A stretch of 64,000 bases of DNA, from positions 1,860,001-1,924,000 of the forward strand of contig NZ_CP039250.1 in NCBI RefSeq assembly GCF_004795895.1, written 5' to 3'. Numbering within the stretch: the first letter of the stretch is position 1; every line of letters starts with the position of its first letter. Under the pieces are notes generated by a model that worked only from the letters and a program-made list of their open reading frames with translations, ran no database searches and was not told where the DNA came from. Below are positions 17,546 through 25,369 of this stretch, piece by piece. The DNA comes from Sphingopyxis sp. PAMC25046. Its GTDB lineage: Bacteria; Pseudomonadota; Alphaproteobacteria; Sphingomonadales; Sphingomonadaceae. Both the position numbers and the translations under genes were made by a program.

Positions 17546-17989
17546 ATGCTTAGATATTGCTGTCTCGGTCTTGCCCTGCTCATGGGCCTCGGAGCGATCG
17601 CCAACGGTTTGTACATGCTAGCCGCCCCCGCCGGCTGGTATTTTGCGGTGCCGGGCGTGACCACCACCGGCCCGTTCAACCAGCATTTCATCCGCGACAT
17701 TGGACTGATCTTCCTCTCCCTCGGCGGTGCCTTTCTTCTCGGCGCTGTCCGTTCCGAGCATCGTGTCCTGTTCTGGACCGCGCCGACGCTCTGGCTCTGG
17801 GGCCATGCGCTATTTCACTATTGGGAGGTCGCGGTCGGTATCTGCGGTCCCTCGGCGCTCGCACGCGATTTTCCCGCGGTGACGCTCCCAGCCATTCTCG
17901 GAACGCTGCTCGCGGTCTGGGCGGTAGTCGACGCCCGGCAGCGCCGGGCGCGCAGCATGATGACGCTTTTTATTCCCCAAGCCAAATGA
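17546..17989 (+). CDS. Small four-span membrane protein of unknown function
   Basis: 147 residues from the ATG at 17546 with GGAAGGAT upstream. Four hydrophobic spans (C-C-L-G-L-A-L-L-M-G-L-G-A-I-A; L-I-F-L-S-L-G-G-A-F-L-L-G-A-V; L-F-W-T-A-P-T-L-W-L-W; L-P-A-I-L-G-T-L-L-A-V-W-A) with H-F-I-R-D-I-G and H-A-L-F-H-Y-W between them. Family not recognised. It lies between NmrA and AhpD-like genes, so a membrane role in the same redox response is plausible. Confidence 0.78.
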   Translation: MLRYCCLGLALLMGLGAIANGLYMLAAPAGWYFAVPGVTTTGPFNQHFIRDIGLIFLSLGGAFLLGAVRSEHRVLFWTAPTLWLWGHALFHYWEVAVGICGPSALARDFPAVTLPAILGTLLAVWAVVDARQRRARSMMTLFIPQAK

Positions 17990-18000
17990 AGGATATTTCG

Positions 18001-18462
18001 ATGAAGCCCCGCATGAATATTTTCCAGACCGCTCCCGAAGCCATGAAGGCGATGCTCGAAGTCGAGAAGGCCGTTGATGCCTCGGGCCTCGATCATGGCC
18101 TGCTCGAGCTGGTCAAGCTGCGCGCGTCGCAGATCAACGGCTGTGCCTTCTGCATCTATATGCACAGCAAGGATGCGACCAAGCATGGCGAAAGCGACAT
18201 GCGCATTCATCTGCTCGACGCCTGGCGCGACTCGCCGCTGTTCACCGATCGCGAACGCGCCGTCCTCGGCTGGACCGAATCGCTGACGCGGGTCGCCAAG
18301 ACGCACGCCCCCGACGCCGATTACGAACTGCTCAAGGCGCATTTCGACGACAAGGAAATCGCGCATCTCACCGTCGCGATCGCCGCGATCAACTTTTGGA
18401 ACAAGGTCCAGATCGGTCTGCGCGCGGTCCACCCTGTCGAAGCGGCCGCTGCCGCGGCCTGA
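18001..18462 (+). CDS. Carboxymuconolactone decarboxylase / AhpD-like protein
   Basis: 153 residues, ATG at 18001 with AAGGAT upstream. The active-site region I-N-G-C-A-F-C-I-Y-M-H-S-K carries the AhpD C-x-x-C and following His; L-V-K-L-R-A-S-Q precedes it. Probable thiol peroxidase or reductant function. It lies between the four-span membrane protein and a GST and is a paralogue of the gene at 9730-10176. Confidence 0.9.
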   Translation: MKPRMNIFQTAPEAMKAMLEVEKAVDASGLDHGLLELVKLRASQINGCAFCIYMHSKDATKHGESDMRIHLLDAWRDSPLFTDRERAVLGWTESLTRVAKTHAPDADYELLKAHFDDKEIAHLTVAIAAINFWNKVQIGLRAVHPVEAAAAAA

Positions 18463-18572
18463 AGCCCCCCGGCACCGGAGCTCCTGACCCTGTTGCTCCG
18501 GTGTCGACCCGGCCGCTGGAGTGCCTCCCTCCTCCCCGGCGCTCCAGCGGCCCCCTTGCAGGATCCTGTCCG

Positions 18573-19157
18573 ATGAAGCTCTATTATTGCCCATGGGCGT
18601 GCAGCCTTGCCGCCCACATCATCCTCCACGAGGCGGGTGAGCCCTTCGAAAGCGAAAGCGTCGATCTTCGCACGAAGATTACCGCCAGCGGCGCCGACTT
18701 CAACGCGATCACGCCCAAGAGCTATGTTCCCGCGCTGCGTCTCGACGATCAGGAGCTGGTGACCGAGAATATCGCAGTTCTCGACTATCTCGCGCAGGTC
18801 TATCCCCGGTTCGGCGTGCCCGGAGCGCTGGGCCGGACCCGGCTGCTTGAGGCGCTCGCCTATATCTCGACCGAAATCCACAAGAGCTTCAAGCCCTTCT
18901 GGCATCAGGGTAATGACAGCCAGAAGGCGGCTGCCGGCGCCTATATCACGGCGCGGCTGCGCTATCTCGGCGAGACGATGAAGGGGGATTATCTGTTCGG
19001 TGATGCGCCGAGCGCCGCCGACTTCTATGTCTTCGTCATGACGAAGTGGGCCGAGCGCTTCGGCGTCGAGCTGCCCGCACCGATCGCTGCCCTGCGCGAC
19101 CGACTGGCAGCACGGCCCGCGGTCGCGGCGACGCTCGCGGCCGAGGGGCTGGTCTGA
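18573..19157 (+). CDS. Glutathione S-transferase
   Basis: 194 residues. Thioredoxin-like N-domain beginning M-K-L-Y-Y-C-P-W-A-C-S-L with the glutathione-binding loop S-Y-V-P-A-L and T-E-N-I-A-V-L (residues 50-68), then a helical C-domain with the N-capping region G-D-A-P-S-A-A-D-F-Y-V-F. Cys at the start and overall length fit beta-class bacterial GSTs. Conjugates or reduces electrophiles with glutathione in the cytoplasm. Third soluble enzyme of the 16.7-19.8 kb operon. A second GST at 59389 is of a different subtype. Confidence 0.92.
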   Translation: MKLYYCPWACSLAAHIILHEAGEPFESESVDLRTKITASGADFNAITPKSYVPALRLDDQELVTENIAVLDYLAQVYPRFGVPGALGRTRLLEALAYISTEIHKSFKPFWHQGNDSQKAAAGAYITARLRYLGETMKGDYLFGDAPSAADFYVFVMTKWAERFGVELPAPIAALRDRLAARPAVAATLAAEGLV

Positions 19158-19225
19158 TACGAGCCGGCGACGACGGCGTGCCCGATCGCGGATTCCGGGA
19201 AGACGATAGCCCGACGAGACGCGGC

Positions 19226-19798
19226 ATGCCGTCGGCGCGGATGGAAGCGCTGACCGACGGCGTGGTCGCGATCGTGATAACGGTGATGGTGATCGAACTG
19301 CGCGTTCCGGGCGGCGAATGGGTCAGCGTCACAGCGAGCATGCCGCTGCTCCTCGTCTACGCGCTGAGCTTCGTCAACGTCGGGCTCTTCTGGAACAACC
19401 ACCACCATCTACTGCAGGCGACGGGGCGCATCGACGGCCGGGTACTCTGGGCCAATCTCTTCCACCTCTTCTGGCTCAGCCTCATCCCTTACACGATCCG
19501 CTGGCTCGACGAGACCGGCTTCGCCGGGCTCGCGGTGGCGGGTTATGGCATGGTGCTCGGCATGGCATCGATCGGCTATGAACTCCTCGTCCGCGCGATC
19601 ATCGCCTCGCATCCCGCCAATGCGGCGATCGCCCGCGCGGTGGGCCGCGATATGAAGGGCCGCCTCAGTGTCGCCTCCTATGCGGTCGCGGCGGCGCTGG
19701 CCTTCGTGCATCCCGGGATCGCGCTTGCGATCTACCTCTCCATCATCCTGCTCTGGTTCGTGCCCGACCGGCGGATGGAGCGCATCCTGCGCGACTGA
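19226..19798 (+). CDS. TMEM175/DUF1211-type membrane protein
   Basis: 190 residues if begun at the ATG at 19226; an in-frame GTG about 48 nt upstream is possible. The first helix R-M-E-A-L-T-D-G-V-V-A-I-V-I-T matches the R-x-x-x-(F/L)-(S/T)-D-G-V-x-A-I signature of bacterial TMEM175 potassium channels (DUF1211), followed by the conserved F-W-N-N-H-H-H-L region and four more spans. The family's F-S-D is L-T-D here. Probably a K+ channel subunit; the physiological role is unclear. It ends the operon. Confidence 0.85.
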   Translation: MPSARMEALTDGVVAIVITVMVIELRVPGGEWVSVTASMPLLLVYALSFVNVGLFWNNHHHLLQATGRIDGRVLWANLFHLFWLSLIPYTIRWLDETGFAGLAVAGYGMVLGMASIGYELLVRAIIASHPANAAIARAVGRDMKGRLSVASYAVAAALAFVHPGIALAIYLSIILLWFVPDRRMERILRD

Positions 19799-19818
19799 TC
19801 ATGGCGCCGATGCGCCTT

Positions 19819-19875
19819 GGTACAGTCGCCTCGACCGATCTTGTGCCTGCCGCGCGCGCTGCGTCCCGCTATTTT
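19819..19875 (+). promoter_or_regulatory. Shared promoter motif upstream of cytochrome b
   Basis: GGTACAG (19819) then, after 14 nt, CTTGTGCCT, and CTATTTT about 50 nt after the first G. Same offsets as at 16628. The start codon is 92 nt after GGTACA. Only one half of the inverted repeat seen at 16598 is present. Confidence 0.55.
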
Positions 19876-19910
19876 GATCGCATCTTCCGGCGCGAGCGAT
19901 GGACCCTGCG

Positions 19911-21206
19911 ATGAGTTTTCCCTGGGCGAAAAATTACGAACCCAAGCATCCGCTCATGCGGTGGCTGGACGAGAAGCTGCCTCTCCCGCGCTTCGTCCAT
20001 AATGCAACCGGCGGCGGTTATCCGGTGCCGCGCAACCTCAATTTCTTCTGGAATTTCGGCGTGCTCAACGGGATGGCGCTGGTGATCCAGATCGTCACCG
20101 GCGTGGTGCTGGCGATGCATTATGCCGCCAACAGCAGCATCGCATTCAGTTCGGTCGAGCATATTATGCGCGACGTCAACGCGGGCTGGCTGATCCGCTA
20201 CGTTCATATGAACGGCGCTTCGCTGTTCTTCACATCGGTCTATATCCACATGTTCCGGGGGCTCTATTACGGATCGTACAAGGCACCCCGCGAAATGGCC
20301 TGGTTGATGGGGCTGGTGATCCTGCTCCTGCTGATGGCGACCGCCTTCATGGGTTATGTCCTGCCCTGGGGTCAGATGAGCTTCTGGGGCGCCAAAGTCA
20401 TCACCGGCCTGTTCAGCGCCATCCCGCTCGTCGGCGAACCGATCCAGACCTGGCTACTAGGCGGCTACGCGCCCGACAATGCCACGCTCAATCGATTCTT
20501 CGCGCTGCATTATCTGCTGCCGTTCGTGATCGCGGCGGTCGTCGTGCTGCATATCTGGGCGATCCATATTCCGGGATCGAACAACCCGACCGGGGTGGAC
20601 GTCAGGGGCCCGCAGGACACGGTGCCCTTCCATCCATTCTACACCGCCAAGGACGGCTTCAGCGTCGCGCTGGTGCTGACCCTGTTCGCCGCGCTCGTCC
20701 TCTTCTTTCCCAATGCCCTCGGCCATCCCGACAATTACGTGCCCGCCAATCCGCTCTCGACGCCCGCGCACATCGTCCCCGAATGGTATTTCTGGCCCTT
20801 CTACGCGATCCTGCGCGCCTTCACGGTGGATCTCATCCTACCGGCAAAGCTGCTCGGGGTGCTGGCGATGTTCACGTCGATCTTCCTGCTATTCTTCCTG
20901 CCCTGGCTCGACACCTCGCCGGTGCGCTCGGGCAATTATCGCCCGCTGTTCCGGAAATTCTTCTGGTTCGGCCTCGTGCCCTGCGTGTTCGTCCTCGGCT
21001 ATTGCGGCGGCGCGCCCGCCGAGCAGCCCTATGTCGTGATCTCGCAGATCGCCGCCATTTATTATTTCGCGCATTTCCTGATCATTCTTCCGATCATCGC
21101 GAGAATCGAGAAGCCGCTGCCGCTGCCGACTTCGATCACCGCCTCGGTGCTTGGCGTCGCGGGTGCGGACGCCGTCGCGGCCGACGCCGAACAGCGCCGG
21201 ACGTAG
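19911..21206 (+). CDS. Cytochrome b (bc1-type), without Rieske or cytochrome c1 genes nearby
   Basis: 431 residues from the ATG at 19911, matching the family's usual M-S-F-P-W-A-K start (another ATG lies four codons upstream). Full length: heme ligands in V-H-M-N-G-A-S/Y-I-H-M-F-R-G and [15 protein letters not shown], the Qo motif P-E-W-Y, and eight membrane spans. Cytochrome b normally sits in petABC and needs a Rieske protein and cytochrome c1; neither is encoded here. The neighbours are detoxification genes, so this is probably a second, stress-related copy, either replacing the housekeeping subunit or working with other partners (inference). Confidence 0.93.
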   Translation: MSFPWAKNYEPKHPLMRWLDEKLPLPRFVHNATGGGYPVPRNLNFFWNFGVLNGMALVIQIVTGVVLAMHYAANSSIAFSSVEHIMRDVNAGWLIRYVHMNGASLFFTSVYIHMFRGLYYGSYKAPREMAWLMGLVILLLLMATAFMGYVLPWGQMSFWGAKVITGLFSAIPLVGEPIQTWLLGGYAPDNATLNRFFALHYLLPFVIAAVVVLHIWAIHIPGSNNPTGVDVRGPQDTVPFHPFYTAKDGFSVALVLTLFAALVLFFPNALGHPDNYVPANPLSTPAHIVPEWYFWPFYAILRAFTVDLILPAKLLGVLAMFTSIFLLFFLPWLDTSPVRSGNYRPLFRKFFWFGLVPCVFVLGYCGGAPAEQPYVVISQIAAIYYFAHFLIILPIIARIEKPLPLPTSITASVLGVAGADAVAADAEQRRT

Positions 21207-21229
21207 CGCTGCCCGCGGAGACAAGACCG

Positions 21230-22441
21230 ATGCCTACCCAGCCATTTGACTTCCTCAATGCCGCAGGCGAGCGGCTTTCGGGCCGTCTCGAGCTTCCCGT
21301 CGGACCTGCGCGCGCCTGGGCGCTGTTCGCGCATTGCTTCACCTGCGGGAAGGACAATATCGCTGCCGTGCGTATCTCGCGCCGTCTCGCGGGCGCCGGC
21401 GTCGGTGTGCTGCGCTTCGATTTTACCGGGCTCGGGCGCAGCGAAGGCGATTTTGCCGACACGAGCTTCAGCCTCAATATCGCCGACCTCGTGGCCGCCG
21501 CCGGTGCGATGGCCGCGGCCGGCATGCCAGTGATGCTGCTCGTCGGGCATAGTCTCGGCGGTGCCGCGGTCATGGCGGCGGCGGGATCGCTGCCGGATGC
21601 CAGGGCGGTTGCGACGATCGCGGCGCCGTTCGATGTGGCGCATGTGCTGGCCCAGCTCGACCCCGACGCATTGGCGCGGATCGAAGCCGACGGAGAGGGG
21701 GTGGTGGCGATCGCCGACCGGCCGTTTCGCGTCGGCCGAAAGCTGATCGACGATTTGCGGCAGCAGGACCAGGGCGCCCGCATCGCCGCATTGAGGCGGC
21801 CCTTATTACTGCTCCATTCCCCGACCGACGCGGTGGTCGGCATCGACAATGTGACGAGCATCTATCTCGCCGCTCGCCATCCCAAGAGTTTCGTCTCGCT
21901 CGACGGAGCGGACCATCTGCTCGGCAATGGCGACGACGCCGCCTTCGCGGCGGACATGATTGCCGCCTGGGCCAGCCGCTACCTGCCGCCGCCGCTGCCG
22001 ACGGCGACCGGGCCGTTCGATGCCGAGGCGGAAGAGACGGGACTGGGAAAATTCCAGCTTGCGATGCGCGCGGGCAAGGCAGCTTTCATCGCCGACGAGC
22101 CCGAGAGTGTGGGCGGATTGGGGTCGGGCCCGACGCCCTACAACCTGCTCTCGGCCGCGCTGGCGGCGTGCACGACGATGACGCTGCGGCTTTACGCGAC
22201 GCGCAAGGGCTGGCCGGTTTCCCGCATCAGCACCGGTGTGCGCCATCACAAGGAAGGCGGGGCGACGCTTCCCGACGTGTTTTCGCGGCGCGTCGAGATC
22301 GAAGGGGCGCTCGACGACGCGCAGCGTGCCGAACTGGCTGGCGTTGCAGACCGCTGCCCCGTGCATCGCACGCTGGAGGCCGGCGCGCGCTTCGAGCCGA
22401 CCGAAGCGGGCTGGGCGGCGACGCTGCGGCGCGAAGATTGA
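21230..22441 (+). CDS. Bifunctional alpha/beta hydrolase-OsmC fusion
   Basis: 403 residues, ATG at 21230. Residues 1-250: alpha/beta hydrolase with H-C-F-T-C-G-K-D, G-H-S-L-G-G nucleophile elbow and D-H-L-L as the base. Residues 270-400: OsmC/Ohr-type domain with A-C-T-T-M-T-L-R (first Cys) and C-P-V-H-R-T-L-E (second Cys), the peroxidatic and resolving pair that reduces organic hydroperoxides. The fusion is a known architecture in proteobacteria. It could release and then detoxify lipid peroxides (inference). 23 nt after cytochrome b and 13 nt before the second NmrA gene, hence one operon. Confidence 0.92.
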   Translation: MPTQPFDFLNAAGERLSGRLELPVGPARAWALFAHCFTCGKDNIAAVRISRRLAGAGVGVLRFDFTGLGRSEGDFADTSFSLNIADLVAAAGAMAAAGMPVMLLVGHSLGGAAVMAAAGSLPDARAVATIAAPFDVAHVLAQLDPDALARIEADGEGVVAIADRPFRVGRKLIDDLRQQDQGARIAALRRPLLLLHSPTDAVVGIDNVTSIYLAARHPKSFVSLDGADHLLGNGDDAAFAADMIAAWASRYLPPPLPTATGPFDAEAEETGLGKFQLAMRAGKAAFIADEPESVGGLGSGPTPYNLLSAALAACTTMTLRLYATRKGWPVSRISTGVRHHKEGGATLPDVFSRRVEIEGALDDAQRAELAGVADRCPVHRTLEAGARFEPTEAGWAATLRRED

Positions 22442-22454
22442 TCAGGAGCAAGCC

Positions 22455-23207
22455 ATGAAAATCACCGTCATCGGCGGAACCGGACTCGTCGGCCGCCAGC
22501 TCGTCGAACGCTTGCGCAACCAGGGCCATGAGGTGATCGCGGCCGCACGATCGACCGGGGTCAACATCGTGACCGGTGAAGGCCTTGCCGAGGCGATCGA
22601 GGGCGCCCGGATTGTGATCGATGCCTCGAACTCGGGCTATGCGCGAGCCGACGACATGACGCATTTCTTTGCGGACGCGGGGCGGAGGCTGCTTAGCGCC
22701 GAACGCGAGGCGGGAGTCGCGCATCATGTCGCCCTTTCGGCGATCGGGACGAACCAGCTCAACGGGGGTTATTTCGCCGCGAAGAAAGCGCAGGAGGAGC
22801 TGGTGCGCGATTCGGGGCTGGGTTTCACCATCGTTCGCTCGACACCCTTCTTCGAATTCATCTACAAGATCGTCGATGCCGGCGGCGAGGGCGATCGCGT
22901 CCGTGTTCCTCCCATCCAGATGCGGCCGATCGGTTCCGCCGATGTGGCCACAGCGCTCGCCGAAATCGCGCTCGAGCTGCCGGCGAGCGGCATGGTCGAG
23001 GTCGTCGGCCCCGATCAACGCGCGCTTCCCGACCTGGCGCTTCAGATCCTGACCGCCAACGAGGATTCGCGCGGGATCATCGTCGATCCCGAGGCCCTCT
23101 ATTTCGAGGCGCGCTTCGAGGGCGAACCGCTGGTCGGAGGCGAGCAACCGCACAAGGCGCCGATCGATTTCGAGAGCTGGCTTCGCGCGTGGATCGCATC
23201 GGCATGA
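22455..23207 (+). CDS. NmrA-like NAD(P)-binding protein, paralogue 2
   Basis: 250 residues, ATG with AGGAGC upstream. Rossmann G-G-T-G-L-V-G-R, signature T-G-V-N-I-V-T-G-E-G-L-A-E-A and S-x-I-G-T close to paralogue 1. Residues 90-110 (H-H-V-A-L-S-A-I-G-T) parallel H-H-I-A-L-S-V-V-G-T in paralogue 1, so the two arose by duplication. Each sits in an operon with the same promoter motif. Probable NAD(P)-dependent oxidoreductase/epimerase, substrate unknown. Confidence 0.87.
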   Translation: MKITVIGGTGLVGRQLVERLRNQGHEVIAAARSTGVNIVTGEGLAEAIEGARIVIDASNSGYARADDMTHFFADAGRRLLSAEREAGVAHHVALSAIGTNQLNGGYFAAKKAQEELVRDSGLGFTIVRSTPFFEFIYKIVDAGGEGDRVRVPPIQMRPIGSADVATALAEIALELPASGMVEVVGPDQRALPDLALQILTANEDSRGIIVDPEALYFEARFEGEPLVGGEQPHKAPIDFESWLRAWIASA

Positions 23208-23269
23208 CGAAATAGCGCGGTTCCGGGAGCAGAAGCGTCCGGTTCCATGCTCTTCGCGGTCGCGCGGTC

Positions 23270-23554
23270 CTAGCCCGCGATAATCTCCGCATATCCGGGG
23301 TGGTCGCGGAAGAAGCTCTGAAGGAAAGCGCAGCGCAGGATCGCCTTGCGGTCCGATTGGCGGATGAGGTCGAAGGCGCCTGCCGCGAGCTGTGTGCCGA
23401 TGCCGAGACCCGCAAATACCGAGGGCACATCGGTATGGAAGAGGACCAGCCGGTCTTCCTCGTCGAGCCGGTAATAGATTGCGGCCGTGCTGCCGTCGGG
23501 CAGGTCGAGTTCGAAGCGATGCTCCTCGACATTCTCGAAGACGTTGATGTCCAT
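23270..23554 (-). CDS. YjdJ-type GNAT N-acetyltransferase (short form)
   Basis: 94 residues from the ATG at 23554 (GAAGGAG upstream). Matches the short GCN5-related family (PF14542): V-L-F-H-T-D-V-P then G-L-G-I-G-T-Q-L-A-A-G for acetyl-CoA binding, and P-G-Y-A-E-I-I at the end. At under 100 residues it is typical of this subfamily, not a truncation. The substrate is unknown. Its upstream DNA carries the GGTACAG promoter motif at 23640-23586. Confidence 0.85.
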   Translation of the reverse strand: MDINVFENVEEHRFELDLPDGSTAAIYYRLDEEDRLVLFHTDVPSVFAGLGIGTQLAAGAFDLIRQSDRKAILRCAFLQSFFRDHPGYAEIIAG

Positions 23555-23585
23555 GGCAAATTCTCCTTCAGCCCTCCCGCGAAAG

Positions 23586-23640
23586 ACTAGGGGCGGCGGC
23601 GCCCGCCGACAGGCCCAAGCCTTGCCCAACCGGCTGTACC
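23586..23640 (-). promoter_or_regulatory. Shared promoter motif upstream of the GNAT gene
   Basis: On the minus strand GGTACAG (23640), GGTTGGGCA, then CTTGGGCCTG 21 nt after the first G, and CTAGT 50 nt after it. It matches the site at 16628 also between the two blocks (GGTTGGGCA in both). The start codon is 86 nt after GGTACA. The motif lies in the gap just downstream of the MocR stop codon. Confidence 0.62.
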
Positions 23641-23659
23641 GTCGCCGCCCCGCGATCGT

Positions 23660-25108
23660 TCAGGCGGCGCGGGCGGGGAGGGGAGCCGCGGCGGAGCTTT
23701 CGGCGAGGCGAACAAGCGTCTCACAGGCCTTGGCTGCGATCGGTTCGCGCAGATTGGTGATGCCGAGGACCAGACCCGGGCGCGCATGGTCGGGCTCGGC
23801 GCTCCATGGCGATAGCGGTGCGGGGGCGATGCCGAGCGACGGTGCCTGGGCCGCGAGCGCGACGTCGTCGGTACCGGCCGGAAGCGGCATGATCGCCGCC
23901 AGCCCCCCAAGGTCGGGCAGGATGGCGTCACCAAGATATCGTGCAAGCAGGTCGCGGCGCTCGCGATAAAGCGCTTTCATATGCCGCATGTGGCGGAGGA
24001 AATGGCCGTCGCCGAGAAAGCCCGCAAGCGCGACCTGCGTCGCGGCGTTGGGCGCGGGATTGAGGTGCGCCGCCATCTCGGCGAAGCGCGCGGCCAGCGC
24101 GATGGGTGCAACAAGATAGCCGAGCCCGAGCGCGCCGCTGATGGTCATGTCGAAGCTGCCGATATGTATGACGCGTCCGCTCGGGTCGTTCGCTGCGATC
24201 GCCGCAGGCGCACGGCCCTCGAGGAGCAGTTCGCTGGCCTGGTCATGTTCGACGATCCAACCCCCTTCGCGCTCCGCCCAGGCAAGCAGCGCCGCACGCC
24301 GCCCGGCCGACAAGGCCGCGCCGCCCGGACCTTGCAGACCGGAGGTAACGATCGCGAGCGCCGCTTCGGGTGCGGCGCGAACGGCCCGGTCGATCCGAAG
24401 GCCGTGTTCATCGACGGGAACCGCCACGTCATCGACGCCGGCGAGGCGCAGCGCCTTGCGCGTCACGGGACAGCCCGGATCCTCGACCCATGCGCGGCGA
24501 CCGACCATGCCGAGCGTGCTCAGCGCCAGGCCGAGACCGGCCCGATAGCCGCTCGTCAAAATGACCTGGTCGGGCAAGCACCGGATACCTCGGGTGATCG
24601 CGATCTGCGCGGCGATCTGCGCTCGCAACTCGGGCGTCCCGCGCGGGTCGGGTGCGGTGACGGGCGCGATGGCGTTGGCCCGCACCGCGCGCGTGCGCAG
24701 CCGGGCCCAGAGTTTGGCGGGAAACGCGTCCTGCGCCGGCACTCCGATCTGGAAGGGCAGGGGCCGCAAACCGAACCCGTGCTGGGCGTGCTGAAGCGGG
24801 GGAGCGATCTCGACCGTGCGGACCGCGACGGGGCGCGGAGCAGGGCGATCGGCAACGCGGGTTCCTGCCGCGCCTGCGGAAAAGACCAGCATCTCGTCGA
24901 TCAGCGTCTCGTAAGCGGCTTTGACGGTTCCCCGCGAGACGCCAAGCTGCGCCGCCATGTCGAGCCAGGATGGCAGCCGCGCACCGGGGCGCAGCCGCCC
25001 CTCGACGATCGCGCAGCGCAGCGCGGCTGCGATCTGCTGGGTGAGCGGCACGGCGCGCGTTCGATCGATGGCGAGGCCCGTTGTTGCCGGATTCCATGGT
25101 ATAGTCAT
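23660..25108 (-). CDS. MocR-family regulator lacking the PLP-binding lysine
   Basis: 482 residues. GntR winged helix at residues 20-90 (L-P-S-W-L-D-M-A-A-Q-L-G-V-S-R-G-T-V). The aminotransferase-like domain follows, but key cofactor motifs are altered. The usual G-T-F-S-K-T is G-S-F-D-M-T, with Met321 (codon at 24148-24146) in place of the Schiff-base Lys. The E-D-D-Y-D region reads E-H-D-Q-A, and the N/P-T-G region is S-G-L-Q-G-P-G-G. It may bind a different ligand, or PLP noncovalently. The reading frame is intact, so this is not decay. Positioned between three candidate target promoters. Confidence 0.88.
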   Translation of the reverse strand: MTIPWNPATTGLAIDRTRAVPLTQQIAAALRCAIVEGRLRPGARLPSWLDMAAQLGVSRGTVKAAYETLIDEMLVFSAGAAGTRVADRPAPRPVAVRTVEIAPPLQHAQHGFGLRPLPFQIGVPAQDAFPAKLWARLRTRAVRANAIAPVTAPDPRGTPELRAQIAAQIAITRGIRCLPDQVILTSGYRAGLGLALSTLGMVGRRAWVEDPGCPVTRKALRLAGVDDVAVPVDEHGLRIDRAVRAAPEAALAIVTSGLQGPGGAALSAGRRAALLAWAEREGGWIVEHDQASELLLEGRAPAAIAANDPSGRVIHIGSFDMTISGALGLGYLVAPIALAARFAEMAAHLNPAPNAATQVALAGFLGDGHFLRHMRHMKALYRERRDLLARYLGDAILPDLGGLAAIMPLPAGTDDVALAAQAPSLGIAPAPLSPWSAEPDHARPGLVLGITNLREPIAAKACETLVRLAESSAAAPLPARAA

Positions 25109-25245
25109 CGCTCAACCTCATGGTGCTGGTAAGTCCAGGTGATGCCGGAAAACTAGGGTTCGCCCGCTGGCGCTGTCGAGCCGGGGGCCACCTATCCGAT
25201 GGTTGGGGGTCGGCTGCCCGCGGGGCTAGGCTCAGCTGATCGCGA

Positions 25246-25295
25246 ACCATGCGGGCGGCCCGCATGGTACAATCGCTTCGGCACCACTCGCGTCT
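25246..25295 (+). promoter_or_regulatory. Perfect palindrome plus shared promoter motif ahead of the ferritin-like/CDGSH gene
   Basis: ACCATGCGGGC-G-GCCCGCATGGT (25246-25268) is a perfect 11-bp inverted repeat. It overlaps GGTACAA at 25266, which is followed after 14 nt by CTCGCGTCT, the spacing seen at 16628, 19819 and 23640. The start codon chosen is 104 nt after GGTACA. The divergent MocR gene begins at 25108, so this gap probably carries both promoters and an operator. Confidence 0.6.
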
Positions 25296-25369
25296 CCCCA
25301 CGCGAGTTCGATCCTTCCAGACTTGCGCGCATCGGGACCGCTATGGGTCCGCCACCAGGGGTCAGTCAG

